64,000 nucleotides of DNA from Cladopsammia gracilis (lineage: Eukaryota > Cnidaria > Anthozoa > Scleractinia > Dendrophylliidae). The position numbers and the translations under genes are program-made. The stretch is from positions 558,001-622,000 of the forward strand of contig JAJGOT010000440.1 of assembly GCA_022457155.1 (NCBI GenBank), read 5' to 3'. Under the pieces are notes generated by a model, which was given only the letters and a program-made list of their open reading frames with translations, made no database searches and was not told where the DNA came from. This document shows, one piece after another, positions 22,599-34,329 of the stretch. Each line of letters starts with the position of its first letter. The stretch's first letter is position 1.

Positions 22599-23213
22599 CT
22601 GTATTTACGGACGGTTCACGGAGCTGTTCAAAATATATTAATTTACTATAAATTACCTTTTTTTCCATAAAACCGGATGTCTTTAATTTTTTTCGGTGAC
22701 ATCATTTTGTTTTTTATTTTATTTTCCACTCTTTTTTTTCTTCTTTGGTTTGCTCAGTGAACATTAGGAATTAGGAATCTGAAATTTTCAGTAACATACC
22801 CTGCACACATCTCTGCCGTTAAAACTGATGTTTTCAGTTACTCACACACTGAAGTTTGCGTCTACCGGCAGAATTGGGTCGTTTTATTATTAATCATGCT
22901 AAAACGAATACATTAGAATATCTATTAAAAGAAAAACACCGCACTGAATAACAGAAAGTTGCGACACGGTCCGCGAGGACCGCAAGGTTATGCGAGTGGC
23001 AAATGTTACTGAAGAAATGCAAATAGTATCCTATTATATAATTAGTAGACTGAATTAAGACTAAACTGAAAAAAATAAAAAGAAGGCATTAAACTTTTGA
23101 CTGGAACAAGTTTCTTAAAGCATTTTTGGTGGAACTTAAACAAACATGAATTCATTGATGAATAATTGATAATCACTAATAGAGCGGATGCTAACTGAGG
23201 GCGCTTACAATTT

Positions 23214-23408
23214 GTCACTGTTTTGTCAGAACTGCCCGGCCGCACCGCTCAATTCTTAATATTATTCCATTATTTGCCAGAATTGGTCGGCCGGACTGGT
23301 AAAGTTGGAAATAGTATGCACTCTTTTGATGCACTTGCAGGAACAAGTCTTCAAAAAGATGTATTCTAGTTACAAACGAACCGGTCTGGCCGGCTAGTTC
23401 TGACAAAT
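23214..23408. mobile_element. Foldback element present in the array units (about 190 bp)
   Basis: The ends tttgtcagaactgcccggcc and ggccggctagttctgacaaa are inverted repeats, with a further cggccgg tract in the middle. Counterparts lie at about 27955-28147, 33215-33407 and 38175-38360 (right end damaged). Presence in all units means it predates the array. Confidence 0.75.
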
Positions 23409-24125
23409 GGTAAGCACCTTGAGTAAAAGAGTTTAAAACGGAAGCAGCAGTTGAATTTTATCAACAAATTTTAAAAATCCTTCTTGAATTTCGTAGCAAC
23501 TGCTTGAACGAGTCGTCATATATGGTAAACAAAAAATAAAGCGTTGGCAAATGAGAAGTTTGAAAAGCATTTCTTGCAAGATCTGCCACGTCAAAAAAAA
23601 AAAAACTCATATTACAAAGTATGGAGACGAAATATCCCGAGATACCACTGACAAAAAGAATCGAAAAATATAACGCCATCTTGCCTGACTACAGACCTTG
23701 AGCATTCATATTCAAAACAAGAAAATACTTCCCTTGCTATAGACAGGTTACCATATCATCTTATTGACAACGAATGTAGGATATATTCATAGTGACGAAA
23801 ACTAGTGGCAGTTGTTCAAAAACTGCAAAAAATCAATTATCACTAGAGGAAATTATCAAGAGCCAAAAAAAAAATGAAAATGAAAGTGCGAGTACAAAAA
23901 CAGAAAGAGTTGTACTTATATATAATATTACTTTTATTTATTACATTTGGTTATTGAACATGTCAATCTAACGAATTATTTTGTCCGAAAAAAATATTAT
24001 GATGAATGGTTAATTATTAATGAAGACGTCAACATGCTAACCGGTGACAAGCCTCAGTATATCTTTCGCTTTATTATTAGCCTTGAGGTCTGATCGAGAA
24101 CGGTTTTTATTTCACGGCTCCAAGT

Positions 24126-24641
24126 ATGGCAGACTGTTGTGTCCCCGTGTTACTGCTCTTGCTGGCCTGTGCTGTTTGGGGCGCTTGGCTGAACTGCATC
24201 GCTACTGCACATCACTAGGTAACAAACAACTTTAACTCATACACCGGTAATCTAGCTTCCGTTGGTAGATTAATTTTTTTATGGTGCTTTGAAAAACGTT
24301 TGTAGAAACACCGCTCCGTCACAAGCCTTCGTCTATGCAGCGTGTGTTTGGCGTCGCGATATAGATGTGCTTTGCTGTCGACAAATCATAAAGCTATATA
24401 ACAATGAACATTTTTGCCGTTAAAAAGAAACGGCTTTTTGTTGAACTTAGCTTGCCTGTTCTTTACTGGAAGAAATTTTGTTTTCCTTCTTTTTATTTCC
24501 AAGCGAGATGTGGATCTCGCCTTGGCCTCCGTTCGTGATTCACTCGGCAATAAACTTGCAAAAAAGAAACTGAGAACTAAGCCAGTATTTTCCCCTACCC
24601 CGGGAGCTGGTATTCTTGATGGTTCAACCATTATAAGTTAA
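24126..24641 (+). pseudogene. Candidate small signal-peptide/membrane gene, unit 1 copy (frameshifted)
   Basis: Same layout as the copy at 28871-29383, but the end of the first exon reads catcactaggtaac instead of catcaaggtaac: a 2-nt insertion puts a TAG stop in frame just before the donor. The last exon (24504-24641) is intact, with one Ala/Thr difference from units 2-4 (PTPGAGIL). If the gene is real, this edge copy is broken. Confidence 0.4.
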
Positions 24642-25323
24642 TATCATCCATGATTTCTCTTTTACCAACTTTGTTCTATAAATTTCAATATATATTTTAA
24701 AACTTAAAATTAAAGGAATATTAAAGGATTTTGCGCTACCCGAATGCAAGTTGAATTTGATATTTCAGCGAGTTGAGTCTCGAGTGTGTCCGATGGGAAA
24801 AGAGTCCATGAAAACCTTCTTTGCCGGAGCCATAACAATCGAAAAAAATGGAACGATATTATAAATAAAGTTTCTGAAAAATATTAAAGATTAATAGCAA
24901 ATTCGCAAGCTTATATAAACTCTGGAATCTGGAAAGTGTATATAATTTGCACATAAATGCAGCATGTCATTTGAAACTTGTCCGCGAGCTAACGCGTAAC
25001 ACGGTACTTGCGCGATTTTCGCGATTTTTTTGAAATCGGGAAAAGTGCGAAAAAAAGTAACCGCGAAAATTAACGACTCGAAATTTAATGCCCTGTTACA
25101 AAATCCTTTATGCACCAGGGATTAAAAAAAGGCTTGCTTTGTAAATTTATGAAGAGTCAGGCATTTAATACGATATCTTTTACAGTGCGGCGCCCAAAAA
25201 CGTGTGACCACTTTTAATTTATTTGCATTATTTCGTGCAATTATCCAATCAAATGAGAGCACTTTTAATTTCTGCGCATTATTTCGTGCAATAGCCAATG
25301 AGAAGAAGACTGAACCAAAACAA

Positions 25324-25626
25324 TTAAAGTGCCAGTTCGATCAAATTTGACATGTTGATTTTTTGAAATATTTCAAAAGGAATCATGTATGTACTTACCT
25401 CTCCCAACCGTTTTTTAATCAGAACAGAGGAAGATCGCCTTTTCCGGCCTTACTTACTCCGCATTTTCACGGCCGCCATTAAATTGCACGTTCCTGAAGA
25501 AACGCTTACCGTCTTCTTGTCACGTCACAGAGAGCTGCGGGAAATTCAAATGAGTAATTTGTAGGAGAATTTGCTTGACTGTTTTCCCGGTTTTTCCGAA
25601 CCAATAAATCAAAACTGGCACTTTAA
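25324..25626. mobile_element. TTAA-flanked MITE in every array unit (about 300 bp)
   Basis: Begins TTAA-agtgccagtt and ends aactggcact-TTAA (piggyBac-type signature). Counterparts are at about 30075-30382, 35020-35325 and 40268-40574. A 59-60-codon plus-strand frame (MYVLTSP..RFLIRT) lies inside it and stays open in all four copies. On the other strand an ATGGCGGCC start followed by a perfect GTAAGT donor is also visible. Neither is supported as a gene. Confidence 0.65.
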
Positions 25627-26134
25627 TGTGTCTCCAAGTACTAGTTTTTTTTGGGTCACACTTCCCTTTTTGAATGCGCTTATACATAATCTTACTTTAG
25701 CTCAATGAATTTGAATTTGATATCAGATGTTAAGCTTGGATGAAAGTTTTGGATGATGCTCTTTTTATGCTAATCAGCGTTTCCATAGCAACGGTAAACA
25801 AATATGGCGAAAAAACAGTTTTTCCTGAATATCTTTCGATTTTGGGGCTACCCGCGACAAGCGTATAAATGCGCTATAATCTACACAGTGTAGCACACTA
25901 AATGACAAAATTTCAAACATGTTAAACTGTTCGATTTTGAATAAATCGCTAAAACATTTTTAACACGTGTTTTTTCATGTTTGAAATATAAGCGGTCAAA
26001 ACATTTCATAGGTCTCACAAATTATCATTAAATTACCACAGAAAGTTTCCTCAGACTTCAATTATTACTCCCTGCAAATAGCTCTGACTAATTCCTCGGC
26101 AATAAAGAGATCGTGCTTATCATTCAAATTCAGT

Positions 26135-26443
26135 TTATCGCGGTGGCCCCAAAATCGAAAGATAATCAGGACAAACTGTTGCATTAAGGAAGAAACAGTG
26201 TTTATATAAGAGGCTGTTTAATAATAAAATTGCAGTTTCAGTCAACATTCTCCCAAGCAGTGCACTGATCCAGAACTCCAAATTCAAATCAAACCAAGCT
26301 GGACATAAAGTAAAGTTTTTGCGGAAGACCAACACAATTTGAACATCTACAATAAATTTGAAAATCCTTTTTGAATTACATCGCAACTGCTTGAATGAGC
26401 TATCACAATGGGTGGGTGCACAATGAATTTTAATTTGTGCCAA
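26135..26443 (-). other. Conserved minus-strand frame at the end of each array unit
   Basis: A 102-codon frame, containing CAPTHCDSSFKQLRCNSKRI and FTLCPAWFDLNLEFW, is open at 26135-26443, 31001-31309 and 35959-36267. In unit 4 (41118-41369) the start region is lost, and a copy with an internal 5-nt deletion is in the fragment at 2567-2836. A related motif (DDSFKQLLRNSRRIFKIC) occurs once more in each unit (for example 23461-23520, minus strand), so the unit contains a diverged internal duplicate. I recognise no domain. Confidence 0.35.
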
Positions 26444-26503
26444 GAATCGCTGTAGTTACGGACGGTTCACGGAGCTGTTCAAAATATATTTACTTACTAT
26501 AAA

Positions 26504-26738
26504 CACAGGGGGCCCACACAAACTGTGTGACCGTTGTTCGTATTTTTAAATTTAGAGGGAATGTATGGGAATATCGAAAAGGTTCACTTATCGTAATATA
26601 CTGCAATGAATATTTACATACAAGATCAAAATAAACGCATTTTTACCTGAAATGTTGTGTGGTGTCATTCTTGTAGCTGAAAACGGCGAATTTTAGCGAT
26701 TTGAAGGGTTTTGCATCGGACGTTTACCTGAGCGTATA
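26504..26738. mobile_element. CACAGGG element, truncated copy in unit 2
   Basis: The left end is intact (cacagggggcccacac) and preceded by ctataaa. The right arm is missing; the sequence breaks at the 17-bp inverted junction near 26721-26761. Confidence 0.8.
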
Positions 26739-26781
26739 GTAAAGATACGCTCAGGTAAACGGTCCGCGAGGACCGCAAGGT

Positions 26782-27717
26782 TGAGGCCTTCCAAGGGGTA
26801 AAAGCGACAAGCGACATGGCCCCGAAAACCGCCGACACGAGACGTTCTTAACTGCGACAAGCGACTCGATTCCGCCTCAAAAATACGACAATTACGACAG
26901 CTACATAATAAACACTAAAAATAGACAGCGACTTCAGAAAGTTGTACATTTACCAATAAAAGTTAAACATTATTCACCATATCGTCTATATCATCACAAC
27001 ACGCTACGGTCCGTTTATTGCAGTATTATAAAGGTGGTGACAGGCCAAACACGACTCCCGCTGTCGAAAAATGCGGTATAAAGAAGCCTTTAGAATTGCT
27101 TTCCCAAGAAGCTAGTCTACGAGATATATTTGTTCCCTTTTTTATCTCAGAGAGAAACCTTGAAGCAACAGCGACATTTGGATTCACTAAGAAAAACGAC
27201 AGCGACATTTGCAACCGTCGCTTAGGCGACATCGCTACTTGGAAGGGTACGACATAAGGCTGGTTCTCATATAATCGTCCCGGTCGTCCGAGTCGTTTCA
27301 AAAAGTGCACGGACGACTGGGACGATTATATGAGAACACTTCTGAGACGACCCGGGGCGATCGCAAACGACCCGGACGACTGGGACGATCGCGGTCACTT
27401 GGATAGAACTGTGTTCTATCCGGACGACTGGGACGATCGTGAATAATCGGGGACGATGATATGAGAACTACTCTCAGGCCACCGGGACGACTGCAGTATT
27501 ATTGCCCAAAACATGTTGTCGGACACAGTTTACGACTGCGCTATAGACGTTCGAGACGACCGGGACGATCATATGAGAATCCAAATCGCTTGAGTCGTCC
27601 CGATCGTCTGAGTCGTTTGCAAAAAACTTTTGAAATGACTCGGACGACTGGGACGACCGGAACGATTATATGAGAACCAGCCTATAGCGACACGGCTACA
27701 CCCTTTGGAAGGCCTCA
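26782..27717. mobile_element. GAGGCCTTCC element, unit 2 copy (936 bp)
   Basis: The ends tgaggccttccaagggg and ccctttggaaggcctca are inverted. The empty site gcaaggttatgcg (units 1 and 5) becomes gcaaggt-element-aggttatgcg, a target duplication of 4-6 bp (AGGT or AAGGTT). The interior is rich in GCGACA/CGACAG motifs and carries a nested element. Plus- and minus-strand frames of 79-96 codons inside are not recognised. Confidence 0.88.
27258..27682. mobile_element. Nested palindromic element rich in GACGACTGGGACGAT (unit 2 copy)
   Basis: Inverted ends ggctggttctcatataatcg and cgattatatgagaaccagcc enclose repeated motifs cggacgactgggacgat, cgggacgatcatatgagaa and gagtcgtttgcaaaa in both orientations. 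Counterparts are at 32515-32948 and 37472-37905. It is inside the GAGGCCTTCC element in all three units. Confidence 0.88.
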
Positions 27718-28870
27718 AGGTTATGCGAGTGGCAAATGTTACTGAAGAAATGCAAATAGTATCCTATTATATAATTAGTAGACTGAATTAAGACTAAACT
27801 GAAAAAAATAAAAAGAAGGCATTAAACTTTTGACTGGAACAAGTTTCTTAAAGCATTTTTGGTGGAACTTAAACAAACATGAATTCATTGATGAATAATT
27901 GATAATCACTAATAGAGCGGATGCTAACTGAGGGCGCTTACAATTTGTCACTGTTTTGTCAGAACTGCCCGGCCGCACCGCTCAATTCTTAATATTATTC
28001 CATTATTTGCCAGAATTGGTCGGCCGGACTGGTAAAGTTGGAAATAGTATGCACTCTTTTGATGCACTTGCAGGAACAAGTCTTCAAAACTAATGAGATG
28101 TATTCTAGTTACAAACGAACCGGTCTGGCCGGCTAGTTCTGACAAATGGTAAGCTCCCTGAGTAAAAGAGTTTAAAACGGAAGCAGCAGTTGAATTTTAT
28201 CAACAAATTTTAAAAATCTTTCTTGAATTTCTTAGCAACTGCTTGAACGAGTCGTCATATATAGTAAACAAAAAATAAAGCGTTGGCAAATGAGAAGTTT
28301 GAAAAGCACTTCTTGCAAGATCTGCCACGTCAAAAAAAAAAAACAACTCATATTACAAAGTATGGAGACGAAATATCCCGAGATACCACTGACAAAAAGA
28401 ATCGAAAAATATAACGCCATCTGCCTGACTACAGACCTTGAGCATTCATATTCAAAACAAGAAAATACTTCCCTTGCTATAGACAGGTTACCACAGCATA
28501 TCATCTTATTGACAACGAATGTAGGATATATTCATAGTGACGAAAACTAGTGGCAGTTGTTCAAAAACTGCAAAAAATCAGTTATCACTAGAGGAAATTA
28601 TCAAGAGCCAAAAAAAAAATGAAAATGAAAGTGCGAGTACAAAAACAGAAAGAGTTGTACTTATATATAATATTACTTTTATTTATTACGTTTGGTTATT
28701 GAACATGTCAATCTAACGAATTATTTTGTCCGAAAAAAATATTATGATGAATGGTTAATTATTAATGAAGACGTCAACATGTTAACCGGTGACAAGCCTC
28801 AGTATATCTTTCGCTTTATTATTAGCCTTGAGGTCTGATCGAGAACGGTTTTTATTTCACGGCTCCAAGT

Positions 28871-29383
28871 ATGGCAGACTGTTGTGTCCCCGTGTTACTG
28901 CTCTTGCTGGCCTGTGCTGTTTGGGGCGCTTGGCTGAACTGCATCGCTACTGCACATCAAGGTAACAAACAACTTTAACTCATACACCGGTAATCTAGCT
29001 TCCGTTGGTAGATTAATTTTTTCATGGTGCTTTGAAAAACGTTTGTAGAAACACCGCTCCGTCACAAGCCTTCGTCTATGCAGCGTGTGTTTGGCGTCGC
29101 GATATAGATGTGCTTTGCTGTCGACAAATCATAAAGCTATATAATAATGAACATTTTTGCCGTGAAAAAGAAACGGCTTTTGTTGAACGTAGCTTGCCTG
29201 TTCTTTACTGGAAGAAATTTTGTTTTCCTTCTTTTTATTTCCAAGCGAGATGTGGATCTCGCCTTGGCCTCCGTTCGTGATTCACTCGGCAATAAACTTG
29301 CAAAAAAGAAACTGAGAACTAAGCCAGTATTTTCCCCTACCCCGGGAACTGGTATTCTTGATGGTTCAACCATTATAAGTTAA
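28871..29383 (+). CDS. Candidate small signal-peptide/membrane protein gene, unit 2 copy
   Basis: Exon 1 (28871-28961) starts in a good context (aagtATGg) and encodes MADCCVPVLLLLLACAVWGA and then WLNCIATAHQ, a strong hydrophobic leader, ending AAG|GTAAC. A possible exon 2 starts after tttgtag at 29049 (TPLRHKPSSMQR) and either stops at 29107 (giving about 48 aa) or splices from 29086 to exon 3 (29246-29383, after ttttatttccaag), which reads RDVDLALASVRDSLGNKLAK, then KKLRTKPVFSPTPGTGIL and a stop, giving about 88 aa. AATAAA lies near 29607. I do not recognise the family. Support is the repetition of start, leader, donor and acceptor in units 2-4; the splice model is inference. Confidence 0.4.
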
Positions 29384-31369
29384 TATCATCCATGATTTCT
29401 CTTTTACCAACTTTGTTCTATAAATTTCAATATATATTTTAAAACTTAAAATTAAAGGAATATTAAAGGATTTTGCGCTACCCGAATGCAAGTTGAATTT
29501 GATATTTCAGCGAGTCGAGTCTCGAGTGTGTCCGATGGGAAAAGAATCCTTGAAAACCTTCTTTGCGGGAGCCATAACAATCGAAAAAAATGGAACGATG
29601 TTACAAATAAAGTTTCTGAAAAATATTAAAGATTAAAAGCAAATTCGCAAGCTTATATAAACTCTGGAATCTGGAAAGTGTATATAATTTGCATATAAAT
29701 GCAGCATGTCATTTGAAACTTGTCCGCGAGCTAACGCGTAACACGGTACTTTCTTTAATTTTGCGATTTTCGCGATTTTTTTGAAATCGGGAAAAATGCG
29801 AAAAAATAGTAACCGCGAAAATTAACGACTCGAAATTTAATGCCCTGTTACAAAATCCTTTATGCACGAGGGATTAAGAAAAGCTTGCTTTGTAAATTTA
29901 TGAAGAATCAGGCATTTAATACGATATCTTTTACAGTGCGGCGCCCAAAAACGTGTGACCACTTTTAATTTATTTGCATTATTTCGTGCAATTATCCAAT
30001 CAAATGAGAGCACTTTTAATTTCTGCGTATTATTTCGTGCCATAGCCAATGAGAAGAAGACTGAACCAAAACAATTAAAGTGCCAGTTCGATCAAATTTG
30101 ACATGTTGATTTTTTTGAAATATTTCAAAAGGAATCGTGTATGTACTTACCTCTCCCCGCAACCGTTTTTTAATCAGAACAGGGGAAGATCGCCTTTTCC
30201 GGCCTTACTTACTCCGCATTTTCACGGCCGCCATTAAATTGCACGTTCCTGAAGAAACGCTTGCCGTCTTCTTGTCACTTCACAGAGAGCTGCGGGAAAT
30301 TCAAATGAGTAATTTGTAGGAGAATTTGCTTGACTGTTTTCCCGGTTTTTCCGAACCAATAAATCAAAACTGGCACTTTAAGGTGGCTCCAAGTACTAGC
30401 TTTTTTTGGGTCACACTTCCCTTTTTGAATGCGCTTATACATAATCTTACTTTAGCTCAATGAATTTAAATTTGAGATCAGAGCTTGGATGAAAGTTTTG
30501 GATGATGCTCTTTTTATGCTAATCAGCGTTTCCATAGCAACGGTAAACAAATATGGCGAAAAAACTGTTTTTCCTGAATATCTTTCGATTTTGGGGCTAC
30601 CCGCGACAAACGTATAAATGCGCTATAATCCACACAGTGTAGCACACTAAATGGCAAAATTTCAAACATGTTAAACTGTTCGATTTTGAATAAATCGTAA
30701 AACATTTTTAACACGTGTTTTTTCATGTTTGAAATATAAGCGGTCAAAACATTTCATAGGTCTCACAAATTATCATTAAATTACCACAGAAAGTTTCCTC
30801 AGACTTAAATTATTACTCCCTCAGTGCAAATAGCTCTGACTAATTCCTCGGCAATAAAGAGATCGAGCTTATCATTCAAATGCAGTTTACTGTGCAGATT
30901 ATAGTGCATTTATTCGCTTTTATATAAGAGGCTGTTTATATAAGAGACTGTTTAATAATAAAATTGCAGTTTCAGTCAACATTATAGTGCATTTATTCGC
31001 TTATCGCGGTGGCCCCAAAATCGAAAGATGATTAGGACAAACTGTTGCATTAAGGAAGAAACAGTGTTTATATAAGAGGCTGTTTAATAATAAAATTGCA
31101 GTTTCAGTCGACATTCTCTCAAGCAGTGCACTGATCCAGAACTCCAAATTCAAATCAAACCAAGCTGGACATAAAGTAAAGTTTTTGCGGAAGACCAACA
31201 CAATTTGAACATCTACAATAAATTTGAAAATCCTTTTTGAATTACATCGCAACTGCTTGAATGAGCTATCACAATGGGTGGGTGCACAATGAAGTTTAAT
31301 ATGTGCCAAGAATCGCTGTATTTACGGACGGTTCACGGAGCTGTTCAAAATATATTTACTTACTATAAA

Positions 31370-31697
31370 CACAGGGGGCCCACACAAACTGTGTGACCGT
31401 TGTTCGTATTTTTAAATTTAGAGGGAATGTATGGGAATATCGAAAAGGTTCACTTATCGTAATATACTGCAATGAATATTTACATACAAGATCAAAATAA
31501 ACGTATTTTTACCTGAAATGTTGTGTGGTGTCATTCTTGTAGCTGAAAACGGCGAATTTTAGCGATTTGAAGGGTTTTGCATCGGACGTTTACCTGAGCG
31601 TATAGTAGAGAGACAAGGCCTGTGACTGTGTATATTACATTCCCTCTAAATTTAAAAATACGAACAACGGTCACACAGTTTGTGTGGGCTCCCTGTG
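31370..31697. mobile_element. CACAGGG element, complete copy in unit 3 (328 bp)
   Basis: Inverted ends of about 60 bp (cacagggggcccacacaaac ... and ... gtttgtgtgggctccctgtg). CTATAAA lies on both sides, and the empty site with a single ctataaa is seen in unit 1, so this is a clean insertion with a 7-bp target duplication. Confidence 0.9.
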
Positions 31698-32041
31698 CTA
31701 TAAATTACCTTTTTTTTTCCATAAAACCGGATGTCTTTAATTTTTTTCGGTGACATCATTTTGTTTTTTATTTTATTTTCCACTCTATTTTTCTTCTTTG
31801 GTTTGCTCAGTGAACATTAGGAATTAGGCATCTGAAATTTTCAGTAACATACACTGCACACATCTCTGCCGTTAAAACTGATGTTTTCAGTTACTCACAC
31901 ACTGAAGTTTGCGTCTACCGGCAGAATTGGATCGTTTTATTATTAATCATGCTAAAACGAATACATTAGAATATCTATTAAAAGAAAAACACCGCACTGA
32001 ATAACAGGAAGTTGCGACACGGTACGCGAGGATCGCAAGGT

Positions 32042-32983
32042 TGAGGCCTTCCAAGGGGTAAAAGCGACAAGCGACATGGCCCCGAAAACCGCCGACACGA
32101 GACGTTCTTAACTGCGACAAGCGACTCGATTCCGCCTCAAAAATACGACAATTACGACAGCTACATAATAAACACTAAAAATAGACAGCGACTTCAGAAA
32201 GTTGTACATTTACCAATAAAAGTTAAACATTATTGACCATATCGTCTATATCAACACAACACGCTACGGTCCGTTTATTGCAGTATTATAAAGGTGACAG
32301 GCCAAACACAACTCCCGCTGTCGCAAAATGCGGTATAAAGAAGCCTTTAGAATTGCTTTCCCAAGAAGCTAGTCTACGAGATATATTTGTTCCCTTTTTT
32401 ATCTCAGAGAGAATCCTTGAAGCAACAGCGACATTTGGGTTCACTAAGAAAAACGACAGCGACATTTGCAACCGTCGCTTAGGCGACATCCGTACTTGGA
32501 AGGGTACGACATAAGGCTGGTTCTCATATAATCGTCCCGGTCGTCCCGGTCGTCCGAGTCGTTTCAAAAAGTGCACGGACGACTGGGACGATCATATGAG
32601 AACACTTCTGAGACGACCCGGGGCGATCGAAAACGACCCGGACGACTGGGACGATCGCGGTCGCTTGGATAGAACTGTGTTCTATCCGGACGACTGGGAC
32701 GATCGTGAATAATCGGGGACGATCATATGAGAACTACTCTCAGGCCACCGGGACGACTGCAGTATTATTGCCCAAAACATGTTGTCGGACACAGTTTACG
32801 ACTGCGCTATAGACGTTCGAGACGACCGGGACGATCATATGAGAATCCAAATCGCTTGAGTCGTCCCGATCGTCTGAGTCGTTTGCAAAAAACTTTTGAA
32901 ACGACTCGGACGACTGGGACGACCGGGACGATTATATGAGAACCAGCCTATAGCGACACGGCTACCCCCCTTGGAAGGCCTCA
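32042..32983. mobile_element. GAGGCCTTCC element, unit 3 copy (942 bp)
   Basis: Same position and ends as in unit 2, with the nested element at 32515-32948. Confidence 0.88.
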
Positions 32984-33816
32984 AGGTTATGCGAGTGGCA
33001 AATGTTACTGAAGAAATGCAAATAGTATCCTATTATATAATTAGTAGACTGAATTAAGACTAAACTGAAAAAAATAAAAAGAAGGCATTAAACTTTTGAC
33101 TGGAACAAGTTTCTTAACGCATTTTTGGTGGAACTTAAACAAACATGAATTCATTGATGAATAATTGATAATCACTAATAGAGCGGATGCTAACTGAGGG
33201 CGCTTACAATTTGTCACTGTTGTCAGAACTGCCCGGCCGCACCGCTCAATTCTTAATATTATTCCATTATTTGCCAGAATTGGTCGGCCGGACTGGTAAA
33301 GTTGGAAACGAGTATGCACTCTTTTGATGCACTTGCAGGAACAAGTCTTCAAAAAGATGTATTCTAATTACAAACGAACCGGTCTGGCCGGCTAGTTCTG
33401 ACAAATGGTAAGCACCCTGAGTAAAAGAGTTTAAAACGGCAGCAGCAGTTGAATTTTATCAACAAATTTTAGGATATATTCATAGTGACGAAAACTAGTG
33501 GCAGTTGTTCAAAAACTGCAAAAAATCAATTATCACTAGAGGAAATTATCAAGAGCCAAAAAAAATGAAAATGAAAGTGCGAGTACAAAAACAGAAAGAG
33601 TTGTACTTATATATAATATTACTTTTATTTATTACATTTGGTTATTGAACATGTCAATCTAACGAATTATTTTGTCCGAAAAAAATATTATGATGAATGG
33701 TTAACTATTAATGAAGACGTCAACATGTTAACCGGTGACAAGCCTCAGTATATCTTTCGCTTTATTATTAGCCTTGAGGTCTGATCGAGAACGGTTTTTA
33801 TTTCACGGCTCCAAGT

Positions 33817-34329
33817 ATGGCAGACTGTTGTGTCCCCGTGTTACTGCTCTTTCTGGCCTGTGCTGTTTGGGGCGCTTGGCTGAACTGCATCGCTACTGCA
33901 CATCAAGGTAACAAACAACTTTAACTCATACACCGGTAATCTAGCTTCCGTTGGTAGATTAATTTTTTTATGGTGCTTTGAAAAACGTTTGTAGAAACAC
34001 CGCTCCGTCACAAGCCTTCGTCTATGCAGCGTGTGTACGGCGTCGCGATATAGATGTGCTTTGCTGTCGACAAATCATAAAGCTATATAATAATGAACAT
34101 TTTTGCCGTTAAAAAGAAACGGCTTTTGTTGAACGTAGCTTGCCTGTTCTTTACTGGAAGAAATTTTGTTTTCCTTCTTTTTATTTCCAAGCGAGATGTG
34201 GATCTCGCCTTGGCCTCCGTTCGTGATTCACTCGGCAATAAACTTGCAAAAAAGAAACTGAGAACTAAGCCAGTATTTTCCCCTACCCCGGGAACTGGTA
34301 TTCTTGATGGTTCAACCATTATAAGTTAA
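33817..34329 (+). CDS. Candidate small signal-peptide/membrane protein gene, unit 3 copy
   Basis: Frame and splice signals as in unit 2. There is one Leu-to-Phe change in the hydrophobic leader (ctgctctttctg), and gtgtacggc (Phe to Tyr) just after the possible exon 2 donor. The last exon is identical to unit 2. Same uncertainty about the model. Confidence 0.38.

Larger units (their letters stand above)
22602..26452 (+). repeat. Array unit 1 (basic form, about 3.85 kb)
   Basis: Lacks the three transposons of the inner units. The empty sites are visible at ttactataaattacc (about 22640) and cgcaaggttatgcg (about 22982). It begins at the target duplication of element copy 3. Confidence 0.9.
26453..31318 (+). 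repeat. Array unit 2
   Basis: Carries a truncated copy of the CACAGGG element and complete copies of the GAGGCCTTCC element and its nested element. Unit sequence between the CACAGGG element interior and gtccgcgaggaccgc has been lost, and a 17-bp inverted copy (26721-26737 against 26745-26761) lies at that junction. Confidence 0.9.

Noticed and set aside
24414..24641. 78-codon frame read as a whole protein (starting MPLKRNG or MNIFAVKKK)
   Set aside because: Its first half crosses a pyrimidine-rich intron-like tract; only the part after ttttatttccaag looks exonic, so I used it as a last exon instead.
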